Positions 19,001-27,418 of a DNA stretch of 64,000 bases are shown piece after piece. Positions within the stretch are counted from its first letter, which is position 1. Each line of letters opens with the position of its first letter. The notes beneath the pieces were generated by a model that was not told where the DNA came from, ran no database searches, and worked only from the letters and a program-made list of their open reading frames with translations. Position numbers and translations under genes: made by a program. The DNA comes from Tolypothrix bouteillei VB521301 (GTDB lineage: Bacteria; Cyanobacteriota; Cyanobacteriia; Cyanobacteriales; Nostocaceae): contig NZ_JHEG04000001.1 in NCBI RefSeq assembly GCF_000760695.4, positions 5,033,303 through 5,097,302 of the forward strand. Direction: 5' to 3'.

Positions 19001-19659
19001 CAGTGAAGTTATGGGACGTCCAAACAGGTCAATGCTTGAAAACTTTGCAAGGGCATACCAGTCGCATATGGTCAGTTGCTTTTAGCCCTAATGGTTGCCA
19101 GATTGCTAGTAGTAGTGAAGACCAAACAGTGAAATTATGGGATGTTCAAACGGGTGATTGTCTGAGAACTTTACACGGACATACCAATCGACTTTGGTCA
19201 GTTGCTTTTAGTCCTGATGGTCGTCAGATTGCTAGTAGTAGTGAAGACCAAACAGTGAAATTATGGGATGTCCAAACGGGTGAATGTTTGAGAACTTTAC
19301 AAGGGCATACAAATCGGATCAGGTCAGTTGCTTTCAGCCCGGATAGTCAAATTTTAGCTAGTGGTAGTGATGACCTAGTGGTGAAGTTATGGGATGTTTG
19401 CACGGGTGAATGCCTGAAAACTTTACACGGACATACTAATCGGGTAAGGTCGGTTGCGTTTAGTCCTGATGGTCTGACTTTGGTGAGTGGCGGTCAAGAT
19501 GAGACTATTAAGCTGTGGAATGTATTGACAGGTGAATGCTTTAAAACTTTGCGAACATTTAGACCCTACGAGGGGATGAATATTACTGGGGTGATAGGTT
19601 TAACTATAGCTCAAAAAGAAACGTTGAAGGCTTTGGGGGCGGTGGAAGATGTTAGTTAA
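16060..19659 (+). CDS. STAND ATPase: HTH, NB-ARC and 14 WD40 blades
   Basis: 1199 residues from the ATG at 16060 (a TTG four codons upstream is the alternative). Domains in order: a LuxR-like HTH (about 12-70, [20 protein letters not shown]); NB-ARC ATPase with P-loop [13 protein letters not shown] and Walker [12 protein letters not shown]; a helical region; a short pentapeptide-like stretch ([20 protein letters not shown]); then WD40 repeats. I count 14 blades by their KLWDV-type ends, enough for two seven-bladed propellers. Blades 5, 7 and 9 carry eight-residue inserts ([12 protein letters not shown]). Family members act as switchable signal or defence scaffolds where the repeat domain senses a ligand. 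No effector domain is visible, so its output is probably transcriptional through the HTH, or by partner recruitment. It is monocistronic. Confidence 0.93.
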   Translation: MNVLSAEFLEALAAKRGLSSSELEVFFLSVDGKSPTLIAKELGISAEAVRKRLSEVYKKFNVGGGGPGKIVKLQQVLQYEYQASTKTQEFVVQKRQDWGEAPSLCVFYGRTAELSVLKQWIVRDNCQLLALLGMGGIGKTALSVKLVDEVKDNFEYFIWRSLRNAPPVKELLANLIRFLSDEQETDLPDTVDGRLSLLIHYLRKHQSLLVLDNAETVLQGGDRAGDYREGYEGYGELLKRVGEESHQSCLILTSREKPKEFAPLEGETSPVRTLSLSGLGQTEGQKILQDKGLFGSEQEWTQLVEKYSGNPLALKLVAEPIRELFGGDIAVFMQQGEIIFGDTRNLLDQQFDRLSEQEKEIMYWLAIKRETISLEDLLDDIIRLVSKRELLEALESLRRRSLIEKSLALFTLQPVVLEYMTDKVVERVFQEIRTGEIALFMSHALIEATTKDYIRNTQTQLILQPIIDRLLTLFRTPKNLEKKLTQILAKLQARSPLEAGYAGGNILNMLCQLQTNLSDYNFANLTVWQAYLQGVNLHHVNFANSDLARSVFFEKLVSISSVVFSPNGKLLATGDADGKTHLWQVEGGKLLFTCAEHSGWIRSVTFSPDGEILASGSEDQTIKFWDVRTGESFKTLQGHTSRIWSVAFSPDGCLIASGSEDQTIKLWDVETGECLKTLQEKASRVWSVAFSPMGDTLASGSEDQTIKLWDVRTGKCLKTLEGHTSHIRSVAFHPVREASLQGFGDTLASGSEDQTIKLWNVRTGECLKTLQGHTNRIRSVIFSPDGCQIASSSDDQTVKLWNVRTGECLKTLQVSTSWVRSVAFSPVREASLQGFSYILASGSDDQTVKLWNVRTGQCLKTLQGSSSWVRSVAFSPDGCQIASSSEDQTVKLWDVQTGQCLKTLQGHTSWVRSVTFSPVCEASLQGFGSQLASSSDDKTVKLWDTRTGQCLKTLQGHTDRVWSVAFSSNGCTLATSSEDRTVKLWDVQTGQCLKTLQGHTSRIWSVAFSPNGCQIASSSEDQTVKLWDVQTGDCLRTLHGHTNRLWSVAFSPDGRQIASSSEDQTVKLWDVQTGECLRTLQGHTNRIRSVAFSPDSQILASGSDDLVVKLWDVCTGECLKTLHGHTNRVRSVAFSPDGLTLVSGGQDETIKLWNVLTGECFKTLRTFRPYEGMNITGVIGLTIAQKETLKALGAVEDVS
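18262..18285 (+). repeat. 24-base in-frame insert in WD40 blade 5 (small dispersed repeat type)
   Basis: The sequence begins GTTCGCGAAGCTTCCTTGCA and adds codons for VREASLQG between the Pro of the blade and the following Gly. It resembles the 21-27-base small dispersed repeats described in Nostoc. Copies lie exactly 276 and 552 bases downstream. Confidence 0.8.
18538..18561 (+). repeat. 24-base in-frame insert in WD40 blade 7
   Basis: Second copy, GTTCGCGAAGCTTCCTTACA then GGGA, encoding the same VREASLQG residues. The 276-base spacing from the first copy equals two 42-codon blades plus one 24-base insert. Confidence 0.8.
18814..18837 (+). repeat. 24-base in-frame insert in WD40 blade 9
   Basis: Third and more diverged copy, GTTTGCGAAGCGTCCCTGCA then AGGG, encoding VCEASLQG. 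It is again 276 bases after the previous copy. Confidence 0.8.
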
Positions 19660-19714
19660 AATCAGAAATTTATGAAGTACAAACAAGAAAATCATATTTG
19701 TGTATTTTTTATGC

Positions 19715-22348
19715 TTAAAATTGCACTCCTCCTTGCAATCGAGCGTCAAATCCCTTTTCTCCAGTGCCAATTTGAGCTTCTAGATATTTATGTTTTAGAA
19801 TAATACCGTAGTTTAGGTTGGAAGCTCGACTGTCAAGACCAAGGTTAATTTCACTAAAATTTTTGAGATAAGCTCCAATAGATAGGTCTCGATTAATTTT
19901 TTGTAAGGCATTGACATCAAAAAAAAGTTCTTTGCTGAGTTCCAGTGTTGTCTTACATTCTAAGCCAGTTTTCAGGCTAAATTGTGTAGCAATAAATTTT
20001 GTCCATTCACTGCGATCGCTACTTTCAGCAAAAGCAATACCTGGAGTGACTGAGAATCCAAAGTTCTGATTTTGATAGGAGTAGGAATAACTGAGGAGAG
20101 CAGAAAAGGGATTGTTTTTATTACTTGCACTATTCCAATTTGCATTTAAGGATGAAGCATAAGTTGTAATTGCTTTTGGTTTATTGCTAGCATCTCTTTG
20201 GACATCTATTTTCTGAAAACTCAACAATATATTACTGTATATTCCTAACGCAACTTCTGATAAACCCATGTTGTTGTAAAATACACCAGGAGCCGTATTA
20301 GAATTAGTATTAAACCACAAACCTGTGGCAGTACTATAGTGAAAATAACCGGAAGACCCACTATAGGCAATTTCTACTGCTGGTAAATATAAATAGCCGT
20401 TAAAAGTTCTGAAGCGAATATTCTGACGATCTGTTTTGGTAATCTCAATGCGATCGAAAGCTAAATCTGATGATTTAATCCCAATAGGTACTACCTCAGC
20501 CTCTGCTAAATCAAATTGTTGAACAAAATTTTTCCCGTTTGGATGTTGTAAGATAATCTCAGCAGATGCAGATTCGTTTATGGGAGTAACAGCCGTTTTC
20601 CTTGAAGGAAGTTGCGTACCGATAAAGCTAAGTATACCAAAATCTTTATTGGAAAGTCTTAGTTTAGAAAAAAAAGTACTTCCTTCGATGAATGGACTAC
20701 TCTTCTTATGAAAAAACTGCAATCCCCGCCTGTATAGCCCCGTTCTCACTTGAACAACATTGGAACTGACAGGTGTAATTTTGCTCTTAAAAGTCATGTT
20801 TCCAGAAACCTGCTTTAAACCACTGACTGAATTAGCATAAAATAATGTCCTGTCGAGTCTGTAATTGATTTGTCTTCTTTGAAGAACAGTTGCTTTCGCT
20901 GTCAAGCTGGCAAACTTCTGTTCACCATAAAAATAGGTTTTAGCATTTTCAAGATGAGTCTTGAGATTATTAGTATCAATATTTTTAAAAATGAGACCAA
21001 GTGCCATTCCTATAGTAGAATTTACGCTTTGAGTATCATTTATCTTTCCATCTTCTAAATTGAGGGTGAGTGATATACCGGGATTAGCAAAAACATTAGT
21101 ATAAGAAGCACTCGCATTCATGGAGTTGTACTCGATCGTACTACTGTTACGAACATGACTAAAATACACTCTGTGCCAATCGCGCTCGGTTTGACGTTGT
21201 ATACTAACGTTAAACTTGGGTTTTCTTTGACCATAGGACACCCAAAATAAGGAATTGAGATAGTGTAAATCTCTTTCGATATCTGTTTGTAAGGGATTGA
21301 CTAAGGTATGGAGTAAATCTGTATTATCAAACTTTCCTAACTGTGCAACTTTAATTCCTGGCAAAGAAGTTATTGGTGCTGTAAACTGAGATGGTTTTCC
21401 TGCGATTGGATCTCCCCAAAAAATTCCAGTGGCTTCTAAAACCTGTTTGGGAATAATCTCTCCTTCTGCCAATCTCAAGTTACCATCATTAAGCAGAGGT
21501 TTTAAATCTACAGTAGGAAAGCCTTGCAAAATTCGGGGAGAATTAGAAACATTTAGGGATTGAAATAAAGAACTACCACCGTTTACACTATCAGTCGAAG
21601 CACTACCAAGATTGGGAGCAGTATTTTTCAAAATCGTTACATTAGAATTTCTGTAATCAATTCCACTGTGAATAATAACTCGATCGGCAGAAATACCAGG
21701 TGGATTTGTTATTTTTCCTCCAATAGCCGTGATAGAAAAGTTCTGACTTACAACATCTCCGCTTAGGTTCTCAAAATTACTGGGAATGAATGAAACTGCT
21801 TGAATACCTCCAAATGCTTGCTCTAACGTCATGCTTTGCATAATTTTGGTGTCACTGGATCTGCCTTGATAAACAATTCCCCCTTGCCATCCTTGAGTCT
21901 CAAAAACAATTCTATTACTAGGTAATACCCAGTAGAATTGCTCTTCTTTAGGGAAAAGAGCAAATGTAAACTTGTGAAGAATGGGGTTTTCTTTAGCAAA
22001 ATTTATATCAAAATCAAAATAACGATCGTTTATATTAGGGTTGAAAATTTGAGGAGAAAACGTTAAGTTATCGGTTGGATTAACAAACCAAGGATATTTG
22101 CTAGCACTGACTGTTAAAGCATCTAGAATAATTTGTTGTTGATTTTGATCTTTTTTCTTGGCTTCTACTTTTTCTAATTCTGATTTTTTAGAAATTGGTT
22201 CTAGCTGAGGAAGGTTAGATGTATCTATTGTTTCTATTTTTAAACCATTTTCATCAATAGCTTTTACCGATTTTAAGGCATAATAGTTAGAAACTAATAT
22301 TGAAATTAAATAGATAATAAAATGTTGAATTAAAATCAAATTTTTCAT
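19715..22348 (-). CDS. Large probable outer-membrane beta-barrel protein, family not recognised
   Basis: 877 residues. A hydrophobic start (MKNLILIQHFIIYLISILVS) fits a signal peptide. A Lys/Glu/Gln-rich stretch (about 45-75) follows. Much of the remainder alternates polar and aromatic residues, with many short beta-like strands such as YRLDRTLFYANSVSG and ALLSYSYSYQNQNFGF. The protein ends in ...RLQGGVQF, an aromatic C-terminus typical of outer-membrane barrels. There are no cysteines in an obvious motif besides one near the C-terminal third. It is 206 bases downstream of a small secreted protein on the same strand, and the two probably form an operon. Function is unknown; transport or surface export is a guess. 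Confidence 0.75.
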   Translation of the reverse strand: MKNLILIQHFIIYLISILVSNYYALKSVKAIDENGLKIETIDTSNLPQLEPISKKSELEKVEAKKKDQNQQQIILDALTVSASKYPWFVNPTDNLTFSPQIFNPNINDRYFDFDINFAKENPILHKFTFALFPKEEQFYWVLPSNRIVFETQGWQGGIVYQGRSSDTKIMQSMTLEQAFGGIQAVSFIPSNFENLSGDVVSQNFSITAIGGKITNPPGISADRVIIHSGIDYRNSNVTILKNTAPNLGSASTDSVNGGSSLFQSLNVSNSPRILQGFPTVDLKPLLNDGNLRLAEGEIIPKQVLEATGIFWGDPIAGKPSQFTAPITSLPGIKVAQLGKFDNTDLLHTLVNPLQTDIERDLHYLNSLFWVSYGQRKPKFNVSIQRQTERDWHRVYFSHVRNSSTIEYNSMNASASYTNVFANPGISLTLNLEDGKINDTQSVNSTIGMALGLIFKNIDTNNLKTHLENAKTYFYGEQKFASLTAKATVLQRRQINYRLDRTLFYANSVSGLKQVSGNMTFKSKITPVSSNVVQVRTGLYRRGLQFFHKKSSPFIEGSTFFSKLRLSNKDFGILSFIGTQLPSRKTAVTPINESASAEIILQHPNGKNFVQQFDLAEAEVVPIGIKSSDLAFDRIEITKTDRQNIRFRTFNGYLYLPAVEIAYSGSSGYFHYSTATGLWFNTNSNTAPGVFYNNMGLSEVALGIYSNILLSFQKIDVQRDASNKPKAITTYASSLNANWNSASNKNNPFSALLSYSYSYQNQNFGFSVTPGIAFAESSDRSEWTKFIATQFSLKTGLECKTTLELSKELFFDVNALQKINRDLSIGAYLKNFSEINLGLDSRASNLNYGIILKHKYLEAQIGTGEKGFDARLQGGVQF

Positions 22349-22554
22349 TTAATGAAAAACAAAAAAAGAATTTGAGATATTCCAGACAAAATTAGTAAGT
22401 CAGGTTTGTAGTTGCACCAAACGTGAAGATAGTCCAACTACAAACCGAATAGAAAATTTTACATTTCGTTATATATTTGTGTTTTTTCTTGCCGACCTAC
22501 CTATGTCTGCTCAAATCTTGTAGAAATTAGAGAGTCATCTCTGTAAAAATCTTC

Positions 22555-22983
22555 TTATTCAAGACCGCCTAAACCATTCACGCCAGCCCCCGATTTAATA
22601 ATGGCTGATTGAGCAGCAACATCATTGGCGGTTGTAGCAGCTTTTAAAGCTGTAGCTGCTTCTTGGAGAAAGGGATTGGCACTGACTGAATTAGTGACTG
22701 CGGTGACTGTACCAGGATCGATCAGTAAATTACCAATATTTTCATCATTTCCGCCTGGACTTTTTCCGGGTGTGACTGTCGGTTTCACATTTAGAGGTCC
22801 CTGAAAATAAAACCCAGCAGGTAAACTAATTTCTCCACTGATACTTTGTGAACCACCTGATGGTCTAACTAACACGAAACTTCCACTTGCACTAGCAGTC
22901 TGAGCAGTTACGGGTGCTCCTAAGAGTGTTGTTATCCCTAATAAAGTTAGAAAAGAAAAACTGAATTTTATGCTGAACTTCAT
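22555..22983 (-). CDS. Small secreted protein upstream of the barrel gene, unknown function
   Basis: 142 residues. The signal peptide is clear (MKFSIKFSFSFLTLLGITTL, cleavage after APVTAQ). The mature part starts TASASGSFVLVRPSGGSQSI and has a short beta-rich region, a Gly/Pro-rich middle and an Ala-rich helical end (EAATALKAATTANDVAAQSA). I do not recognise a family. The same-strand position upstream of a large barrel protein suggests a secreted partner or cargo. The ATG at 22983 follows a long AT-rich leader with GGAAGC nearby. Confidence 0.7.
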   Translation of the reverse strand: MKFSIKFSFSFLTLLGITTLLGAPVTAQTASASGSFVLVRPSGGSQSISGEISLPAGFYFQGPLNVKPTVTPGKSPGGNDENIGNLLIDPGTVTAVTNSVSANPFLQEAATALKAATTANDVAAQSAIIKSGAGVNGLGGLE

Positions 22984-23362
22984 ATGGTGTGCTTCCCGAT
23001 CGCGTTTTGTAAGAAACTCAAAACTAGAACTACTTGTTAAATGGCTTTTTTTTTATTTTTATGTTCTTATACAAAAATAAAAAAATGGCTTTTTTTTGTT
23101 CTTTTATTTCTTCTATTTCTTTTTCTAGGGTTTGTAAATTCGTAGTTCTACAGATTTGATTTTAAAATTTTTCTTAAACTATAGAAAGGTACAAGTATTT
23201 ATATCAAAAATTAAAGATTGAAAGAATCGTGTATTTACTTTGTGGGAGAAATACCCAACGTTCAAGCAGTCGGAGATCTGGTAGATCTGATAGCATAACC
23301 TCCAGAGATATACGGAGCGATCGCGCACATCCTCAATCTGAAAACCTTGTAAACCTTGACCC
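22984..23362. other. AT-rich divergent spacer with repeated T-tracts
   Basis: 379 bases between a leftward and a rightward gene. Two copies of ATGGCTTTTTTTT (near 23041 and 23084) flank further A/T homopolymer runs. HIP1-like GCGATCGCG lies near 23318. Promoters for both genes are expected here. Confidence 0.5.
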
Positions 23363-24340
23363 ATGCACCAAGCCAAAGTCTTTATCACCCGCCGCCTTCC
23401 CACCGATTTAGCTCGACTGCAGCAAGTTGCGGCTATCGAAGTTTGGGAAGAACGCCAACCACCTCCTTATGAAGTTTTGCTGGAAAAGGTGAAGACAGTA
23501 GATGGCTTGCTTTGCTTGCTGAGTGACCGAATAGACAAACAACTCATAGAAGCCGGAACTTGTCTTAAAGTCATCAGCCAAATGGCAGTCGGCTACGACA
23601 ACATTGACATCCCAACAGCCACCGCACAAAAGATTCCAGTCGGTCACACTCCCGGCGTATTAACAGATGCAACTGCTGATTTTGCGTGGGCATTATTAAT
23701 GGCTGCTGCACGACGAGTTGTGGAAGCAGATAAGTTGACTCGTGCTGGTTTGTGGCGCACCTGGGAACCAGACTTGTTACTGGGGCCAAATATTGCAGGT
23801 GCTACCTTGGGAATTGTGGGATTGGGGCGTATCGGTCAGGCGGTAGCTCGTCGTGCTAAGGGGTTTGATATGCGGGTCTTGTATACTAGCAAACACCGAT
23901 GTCAGCCAGAACTAGAGCAAGCCTTGGGTGTAGAGTTTGTCAGTTTTGAAAGTTTGCTGCAAGAATCAGATTTTGTAACAATTCATACTCCGTTATCTGA
24001 TGATACTTACCATCTCTTTAGCGATCGGCAGTTTGAATTGATGAAGCAATCTGCCATTCTCGTTAACACCGCACGAGGAGGAGTTGTCAACCAAGACGAT
24101 CTGTACCAAGCGCTTTTACAAGGTCAAATTGCAGGTGCAGCCATAGATGTTACCGATCCAGAACCAATTCCTATCGATAGCCCGTTACTCACGCTTGATA
24201 ATCTCATTATTGCGCCTCACATTGGCAGTGCCAGTCGGCAAACAAGGGAAAAAATGGCAAATATGGCGATCGCTAACTTAATTGCTGGGTTGAAAGGCGA
24301 GCAATTACCTTATTGTGTCAATCCTAAAGTTTATGGCTGA
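23363..24340 (+). CDS. D-2-hydroxyacid dehydrogenase (glyoxylate/hydroxypyruvate reductase type)
   Basis: 325 residues. The N-terminal catalytic half has VFITRRLPTDLARL and the LKVISQMAVGYDNID segment. The NAD(P)-binding Rossmann motif is GATLGIVGLGRIGQAVARRA. Catalytic residues are seen in NTARGGVVNQDDL (Arg), DVTDPEPIPIDSPL (Glu) and IIAPHIGSAS (His). Length is normal for the family. It most resembles glycerate dehydrogenase/glyoxylate reductase enzymes of the photorespiratory and serine routes, but related 2-hydroxyacid substrates cannot be excluded. The ATG at 23363 has little ribosome-binding sequence. Confidence 0.9.
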   Translation: MHQAKVFITRRLPTDLARLQQVAAIEVWEERQPPPYEVLLEKVKTVDGLLCLLSDRIDKQLIEAGTCLKVISQMAVGYDNIDIPTATAQKIPVGHTPGVLTDATADFAWALLMAAARRVVEADKLTRAGLWRTWEPDLLLGPNIAGATLGIVGLGRIGQAVARRAKGFDMRVLYTSKHRCQPELEQALGVEFVSFESLLQESDFVTIHTPLSDDTYHLFSDRQFELMKQSAILVNTARGGVVNQDDLYQALLQGQIAGAAIDVTDPEPIPIDSPLLTLDNLIIAPHIGSASRQTREKMANMAIANLIAGLKGEQLPYCVNPKVYG

Positions 24341-24353
24341 AGTCTGTAGAATC

Positions 24354-24710
24354 CTATGTTTGCCACTGGTTGAGCCAACGCACTTGTCCAATCAAATCCG
24401 TGGCTTGTGTTTCTGTCAGCATATTATCTAAAGCCGCAATTAAACCAGACAGAGACCAACTATTTTGGGCTGCTAAGACAATGCCATAGTGGTTTGGATA
24501 CCGTTATGATAGAACTAAAAAATCGCGAATGTTGAAAGTAAAAATACATCGTCCTTGAGCTATTGCCCCTAACAACTGCGCTTCATCACTGGCATCTAGA
24601 GGCATCCAATCATTAGGTGTTCGAGTGACATCATGACCGCGATTTACCAAAGCTGTATGTAGTGCTCTCATTGAAGCATCCGCATCTAAATGCAGCAGAG
24701 GTTTAGACAT
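24354..24710 (-). pseudogene. DUF5615 PIN-like toxin gene with an in-frame stop at codon 69
   Basis: The intact part (24504-24710) encodes 68 residues: PLLHLDADASMRALHTALVN, then NDWMPLDASDEAQLL and FTFNIRDFLVLS, typical of DUF5615 PIN-like proteins. A TAA follows, and the same frame then continues for 49 more codons (RYPNHYGIVLAAQNSWSLSG ... VRWLNQWQT) to a TAG at 24354-24356. The continuation completes the usual family length of about 118 residues. The TAA sits where homologs carry Gln, so one CAA-to-TAA change explains it. The ATG at 24710 overlaps the end of the antitoxin-like gene by 8 bases. The toxin is probably inactive unless the stop is read through. Confidence 0.85.
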
Positions 24711-25101
24711 GATGCAATTCCAACGCTTGCTCGGATGCGATTGCTTTATCGACCTCTTGACTGTGTGCAGCGTAGAAAGCTAAAGCTTCATGCACTTGGG
24801 TTTCACTCAAGTTATATTCACTTGCAATCTCTGGAACAGACAACCCCCATTGTTGGCTAGCAATAACTAACGTCTGAACTCGCAGCCCAGTCCCTCGCAG
24901 TACAGAAACTCTTGTACCACTAGCACCAATGCGATATGTAATTCCTGGGTATGCGGGATCGTCAACTGGTTGATTGAGAACACCGACTTTCTCCGCTACA
25001 GCCCAAATAATAAATTGCTCCAGTGAAATCCCTTGGCTACTAGCGTATCTTTCTGCTTCTTGTTGTAGTTGAAGTGGTAAATTTAAGGAGTAAGGTGCCA
25101 T
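24703..25101 (-). CDS. DUF433-domain antitoxin with N-terminal RHH-like region
   Basis: 132 residues from the ATG at 25101 (MAPYSLNLPLQLQQEAERYA). The N-terminal 45 residues look like a ribbon-helix-helix DNA-binding segment. The C-terminal half has the DUF433 signature: GTGLRVQTLVIASQQWGLSV, PEIASEYNLSETQVHEALAF, YAAH. DUF433 proteins pair with DUF5615 toxins and are expected to neutralise them and repress the operon. The frame extends upstream to 25239, but that part crosses non-coding sequence. An upstream ATG at 25140 is possible. It overlaps the broken toxin gene by 8 bases. Confidence 0.88.
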   Translation of the reverse strand: MAPYSLNLPLQLQQEAERYASSQGISLEQFIIWAVAEKVGVLNQPVDDPAYPGITYRIGASGTRVSVLRGTGLRVQTLVIASQQWGLSVPEIASEYNLSETQVHEALAFYAAHSQEVDKAIASEQALELHHV

Positions 25102-25252
25102 TAGTTTTTTAAAGTCATTAACCTGTAGCTCTACGTACATCCTAGCTAAGTTTGAGGATTGTCTGTGAATTGCAAAACACGGGAAAAAAATTAATCCCTC
25201 GCCCCTATGAGAGAGCAAGGGAAAAATCTTTAAGTACAAAGAACCGAATCTA

Positions 25253-26731
25253 CTACCACTGATATCGAATCTGGTCGTAAATCTTCACGTATTCTTCTCC
25301 TGGCTGGTTCCAAGAGTAGTCATACTCCATCCCTTGGAGAGCAAGCTTGCGGAATTCCTCTGGCTCGTTGTACCACAACTTCAGAGCGCGATCCATTGCT
25401 GACTCAATAGCATGGTAATCCGAGTCGGAGAACACGTAACCATTCCGTTCTTCTGGGGGCTTGTTTTCGTCATAATCTCGGTCAAACACGGTGTTGACTA
25501 GCCCACCCACTCCCCGAACTATCGGTACTGTACCGTACTTCAAACCAATCATCTGAGTTAGCCCACAAGGTTCATAATTGCTGGGAACAACAATCATGTC
25601 TGCTCCTGCGTAAATCAAGTGGGATAATTCTTCGTTAAAACCAAGTTCTAGATGAATATCCGGGTTGTCGTTTAAGAAGCGTTTCTCGTGCTGGAAGTGA
25701 GTATTAATCCCTGACTCTGTTGCCGAACCTAACAGCACAAATTGTGCTCCATTGTGAATGGCATGGTACATTGCATGATGCACAAGGTGAACACCTTTTT
25801 GCTCATCCAAACGACCAATGTAAGCAATCAGTGGTTTATCGACATCTTGCAGCAACAGTCGTTCTCGTAAAGCTTTTTTGTTCTTTGCTTTCTCTTCAAA
25901 ATTATCTTGACTAAAGTGGTGGGGTATGTAACGGTCTATTTCTGGATTCCAGAAATCGTAATCAATACCGTTCAAAATTCCAGTAAATTTACCTTGGTGC
26001 AGGTGCAAGGTGTGACCCAACCCGTAACCAATGTTAGTACAACGGGCTTCCCAGGCATGATGGGGTGAAACTGTTGTGACTGCATTGGAGTAAACAATCC
26101 CCCCTTTCATTAAGTTGATGGCAAAGGGGTTGAAGTTGTCTCGCAGGCGATCGTAATGGAAGTAATGTTCTAGTCGGTTTAAACCCGTTGCTCGTAGAAT
26201 TTCAGCACCACCAAAGCCCTGATGCTTGAAGTTGTGGATGGTGTAACAAACCCGTTGATGACCCATCCCGTGATATTGGTAAATCTCATAGAGCATTACC
26301 GGAACTAAGCCCGTTTGCCAGTCATGGCAGTGGATTACATCAGGTCGCTTGTTGCTCTGTTGCAAAAATTGTAAAGCGGCTTTGCTGAAGAACGCAAACC
26401 GCAGATTGTCATCATCGCAACCGTAATAGCAGCCCCGGTTAAAGAAATTATCCTGTGAGTGAGGTTCGATAAAGAAACACACTCGCCCATGTACCCACCC
26501 ACAGTAGACCGAACAGTGAATCGCCGCCCCATACCAGGGTACCCACAGGTTCATGTAAGCGTCATGCAACCCCCATATGTGGTCGTAGCGCATACAGTCG
26601 TACTTCGGAAGGATAATTTCGACGCAATGCCCCCGGATTTCCAATTCTCTGCTGAGTCCATAAACGACATCGCCTAAGCCTCCAGCTTTAATCACAGGAG
26701 CGCATTCTGAGGCAAGGTGAACGATGTACAT
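25253..26731 (-). CDS. glgA: Glycogen synthase (ADP-glucose), GlgA2-like
   Basis: 492 residues, GT5 family. The N-terminal ADP-glucose binding loop is SECAPVIKAGGLGDVVYGLS (KxGGLGD). Further motifs are DVIHCHDWQTGLVPVMLYEI, the C-terminal GRLDEQKGVHLV, and the catalytic NYEPCGLTQMIGLKYGTVPI (E-x7-E type). The sequence, including MYIVHLASECAPVIKAGGLG and YDCMRYDHIWGLHDAY, resembles the second GlgA isoform of cyanobacteria rather than the shorter GlgA1. It elongates alpha-1,4-glucan from ADP-glucose in the cytoplasm, storing daytime carbon. It stands alone; the other glg genes are not in this window. Confidence 0.95.
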   Translation of the reverse strand: MYIVHLASECAPVIKAGGLGDVVYGLSRELEIRGHCVEIILPKYDCMRYDHIWGLHDAYMNLWVPWYGAAIHCSVYCGWVHGRVCFFIEPHSQDNFFNRGCYYGCDDDNLRFAFFSKAALQFLQQSNKRPDVIHCHDWQTGLVPVMLYEIYQYHGMGHQRVCYTIHNFKHQGFGGAEILRATGLNRLEHYFHYDRLRDNFNPFAINLMKGGIVYSNAVTTVSPHHAWEARCTNIGYGLGHTLHLHQGKFTGILNGIDYDFWNPEIDRYIPHHFSQDNFEEKAKNKKALRERLLLQDVDKPLIAYIGRLDEQKGVHLVHHAMYHAIHNGAQFVLLGSATESGINTHFQHEKRFLNDNPDIHLELGFNEELSHLIYAGADMIVVPSNYEPCGLTQMIGLKYGTVPIVRGVGGLVNTVFDRDYDENKPPEERNGYVFSDSDYHAIESAMDRALKLWYNEPEEFRKLALQGMEYDYSWNQPGEEYVKIYDQIRYQW

Positions 26732-26966
26732 GTCTATCCTCGCTTAATAAAATTTTACCTTATATTATGTTTTCCATAATTACAGAAAAGATGTATCTCT
26801 TGGCAAGTAAGTTACCTATTCATTAGGAACAAAATTACCGAGTGACCGCATAAGTGTTGTCTGTCCGTAAAAATATCCTTCTCAATATTTAGAATGCGTG
26901 CAAGAATACGTCTTAAGCTATATTGACACAGTATGTTACTATCTTTAGATTAGGATTCTAAATATC

Positions 26967-27260
26967 ATGGGTATGGAGAGTAAACTTAAAGAGCTTATTG
27001 GCTTGCCTAACGTGTGGCTTTTTGTCAAAAGCAGTAATGGCTGGCTAAAAAACGTAGAAATCATGGATGTCTGTCATGATACTGTAACATTCCGTTACGA
27101 GCACGAATCTGATACAGAAAAGAGAATGTGGGAGAAAACCACTCGAATTGACAATATTGCAGAAATAGAAGTTCGTTTGTTAACACTGCCAAAGAACGAT
27201 CGGCAAGTGCAAGATATCAAAAACAGGCTTTCCAAGCTGTTAGAGCAGGAAGAAAAATAA
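26967..27260 (+). CDS. Small conserved cyanobacterial protein, DUF6679-like
   Basis: 97 residues, soluble and charged. The core is VWLFVKSSNGWLKNVEIMDV, TVTFRYEHES and EKRMWEKTTRIDNIAEIEVR. It resembles a short cyanobacterial family I know as DUF6679, which has an SH3-like look; this assignment is moderate. The C-terminal third (about 72-97) is a charged helix. No function is known. It is monocistronic and ends before a strong hairpin. Confidence 0.65.
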   Translation: MGMESKLKELIGLPNVWLFVKSSNGWLKNVEIMDVCHDTVTFRYEHESDTEKRMWEKTTRIDNIAEIEVRLLTLPKNDRQVQDIKNRLSKLLEQEEK

Positions 27261-27281
27261 ATTGTCCAATCACTTTCTTTC

Positions 27282-27318
27282 ATACGCCATCCTCTTTACA
27301 GATAAGAGGGTGGCGTAT
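27282..27318 (+). terminator. Hairpin after the 26967 gene
   Basis: ATACGCCATCCTCTT pairs with AAGAGGGTGGCGTAT across an 7-base loop, with a single G-T wobble. There is no long T-run, so termination efficiency is uncertain. It separates the small gene from the restriction-modification pair. Confidence 0.65.
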
Positions 27319-27418
27319 AATGTTGAATTTACAGGTATCTTATTCAATTTAGCTGTAAGTAGTGAGAAATCTCAGTATTATTAGGTCATATTGATACAAA
27401 GTCCTTTTAGGAGATGGT

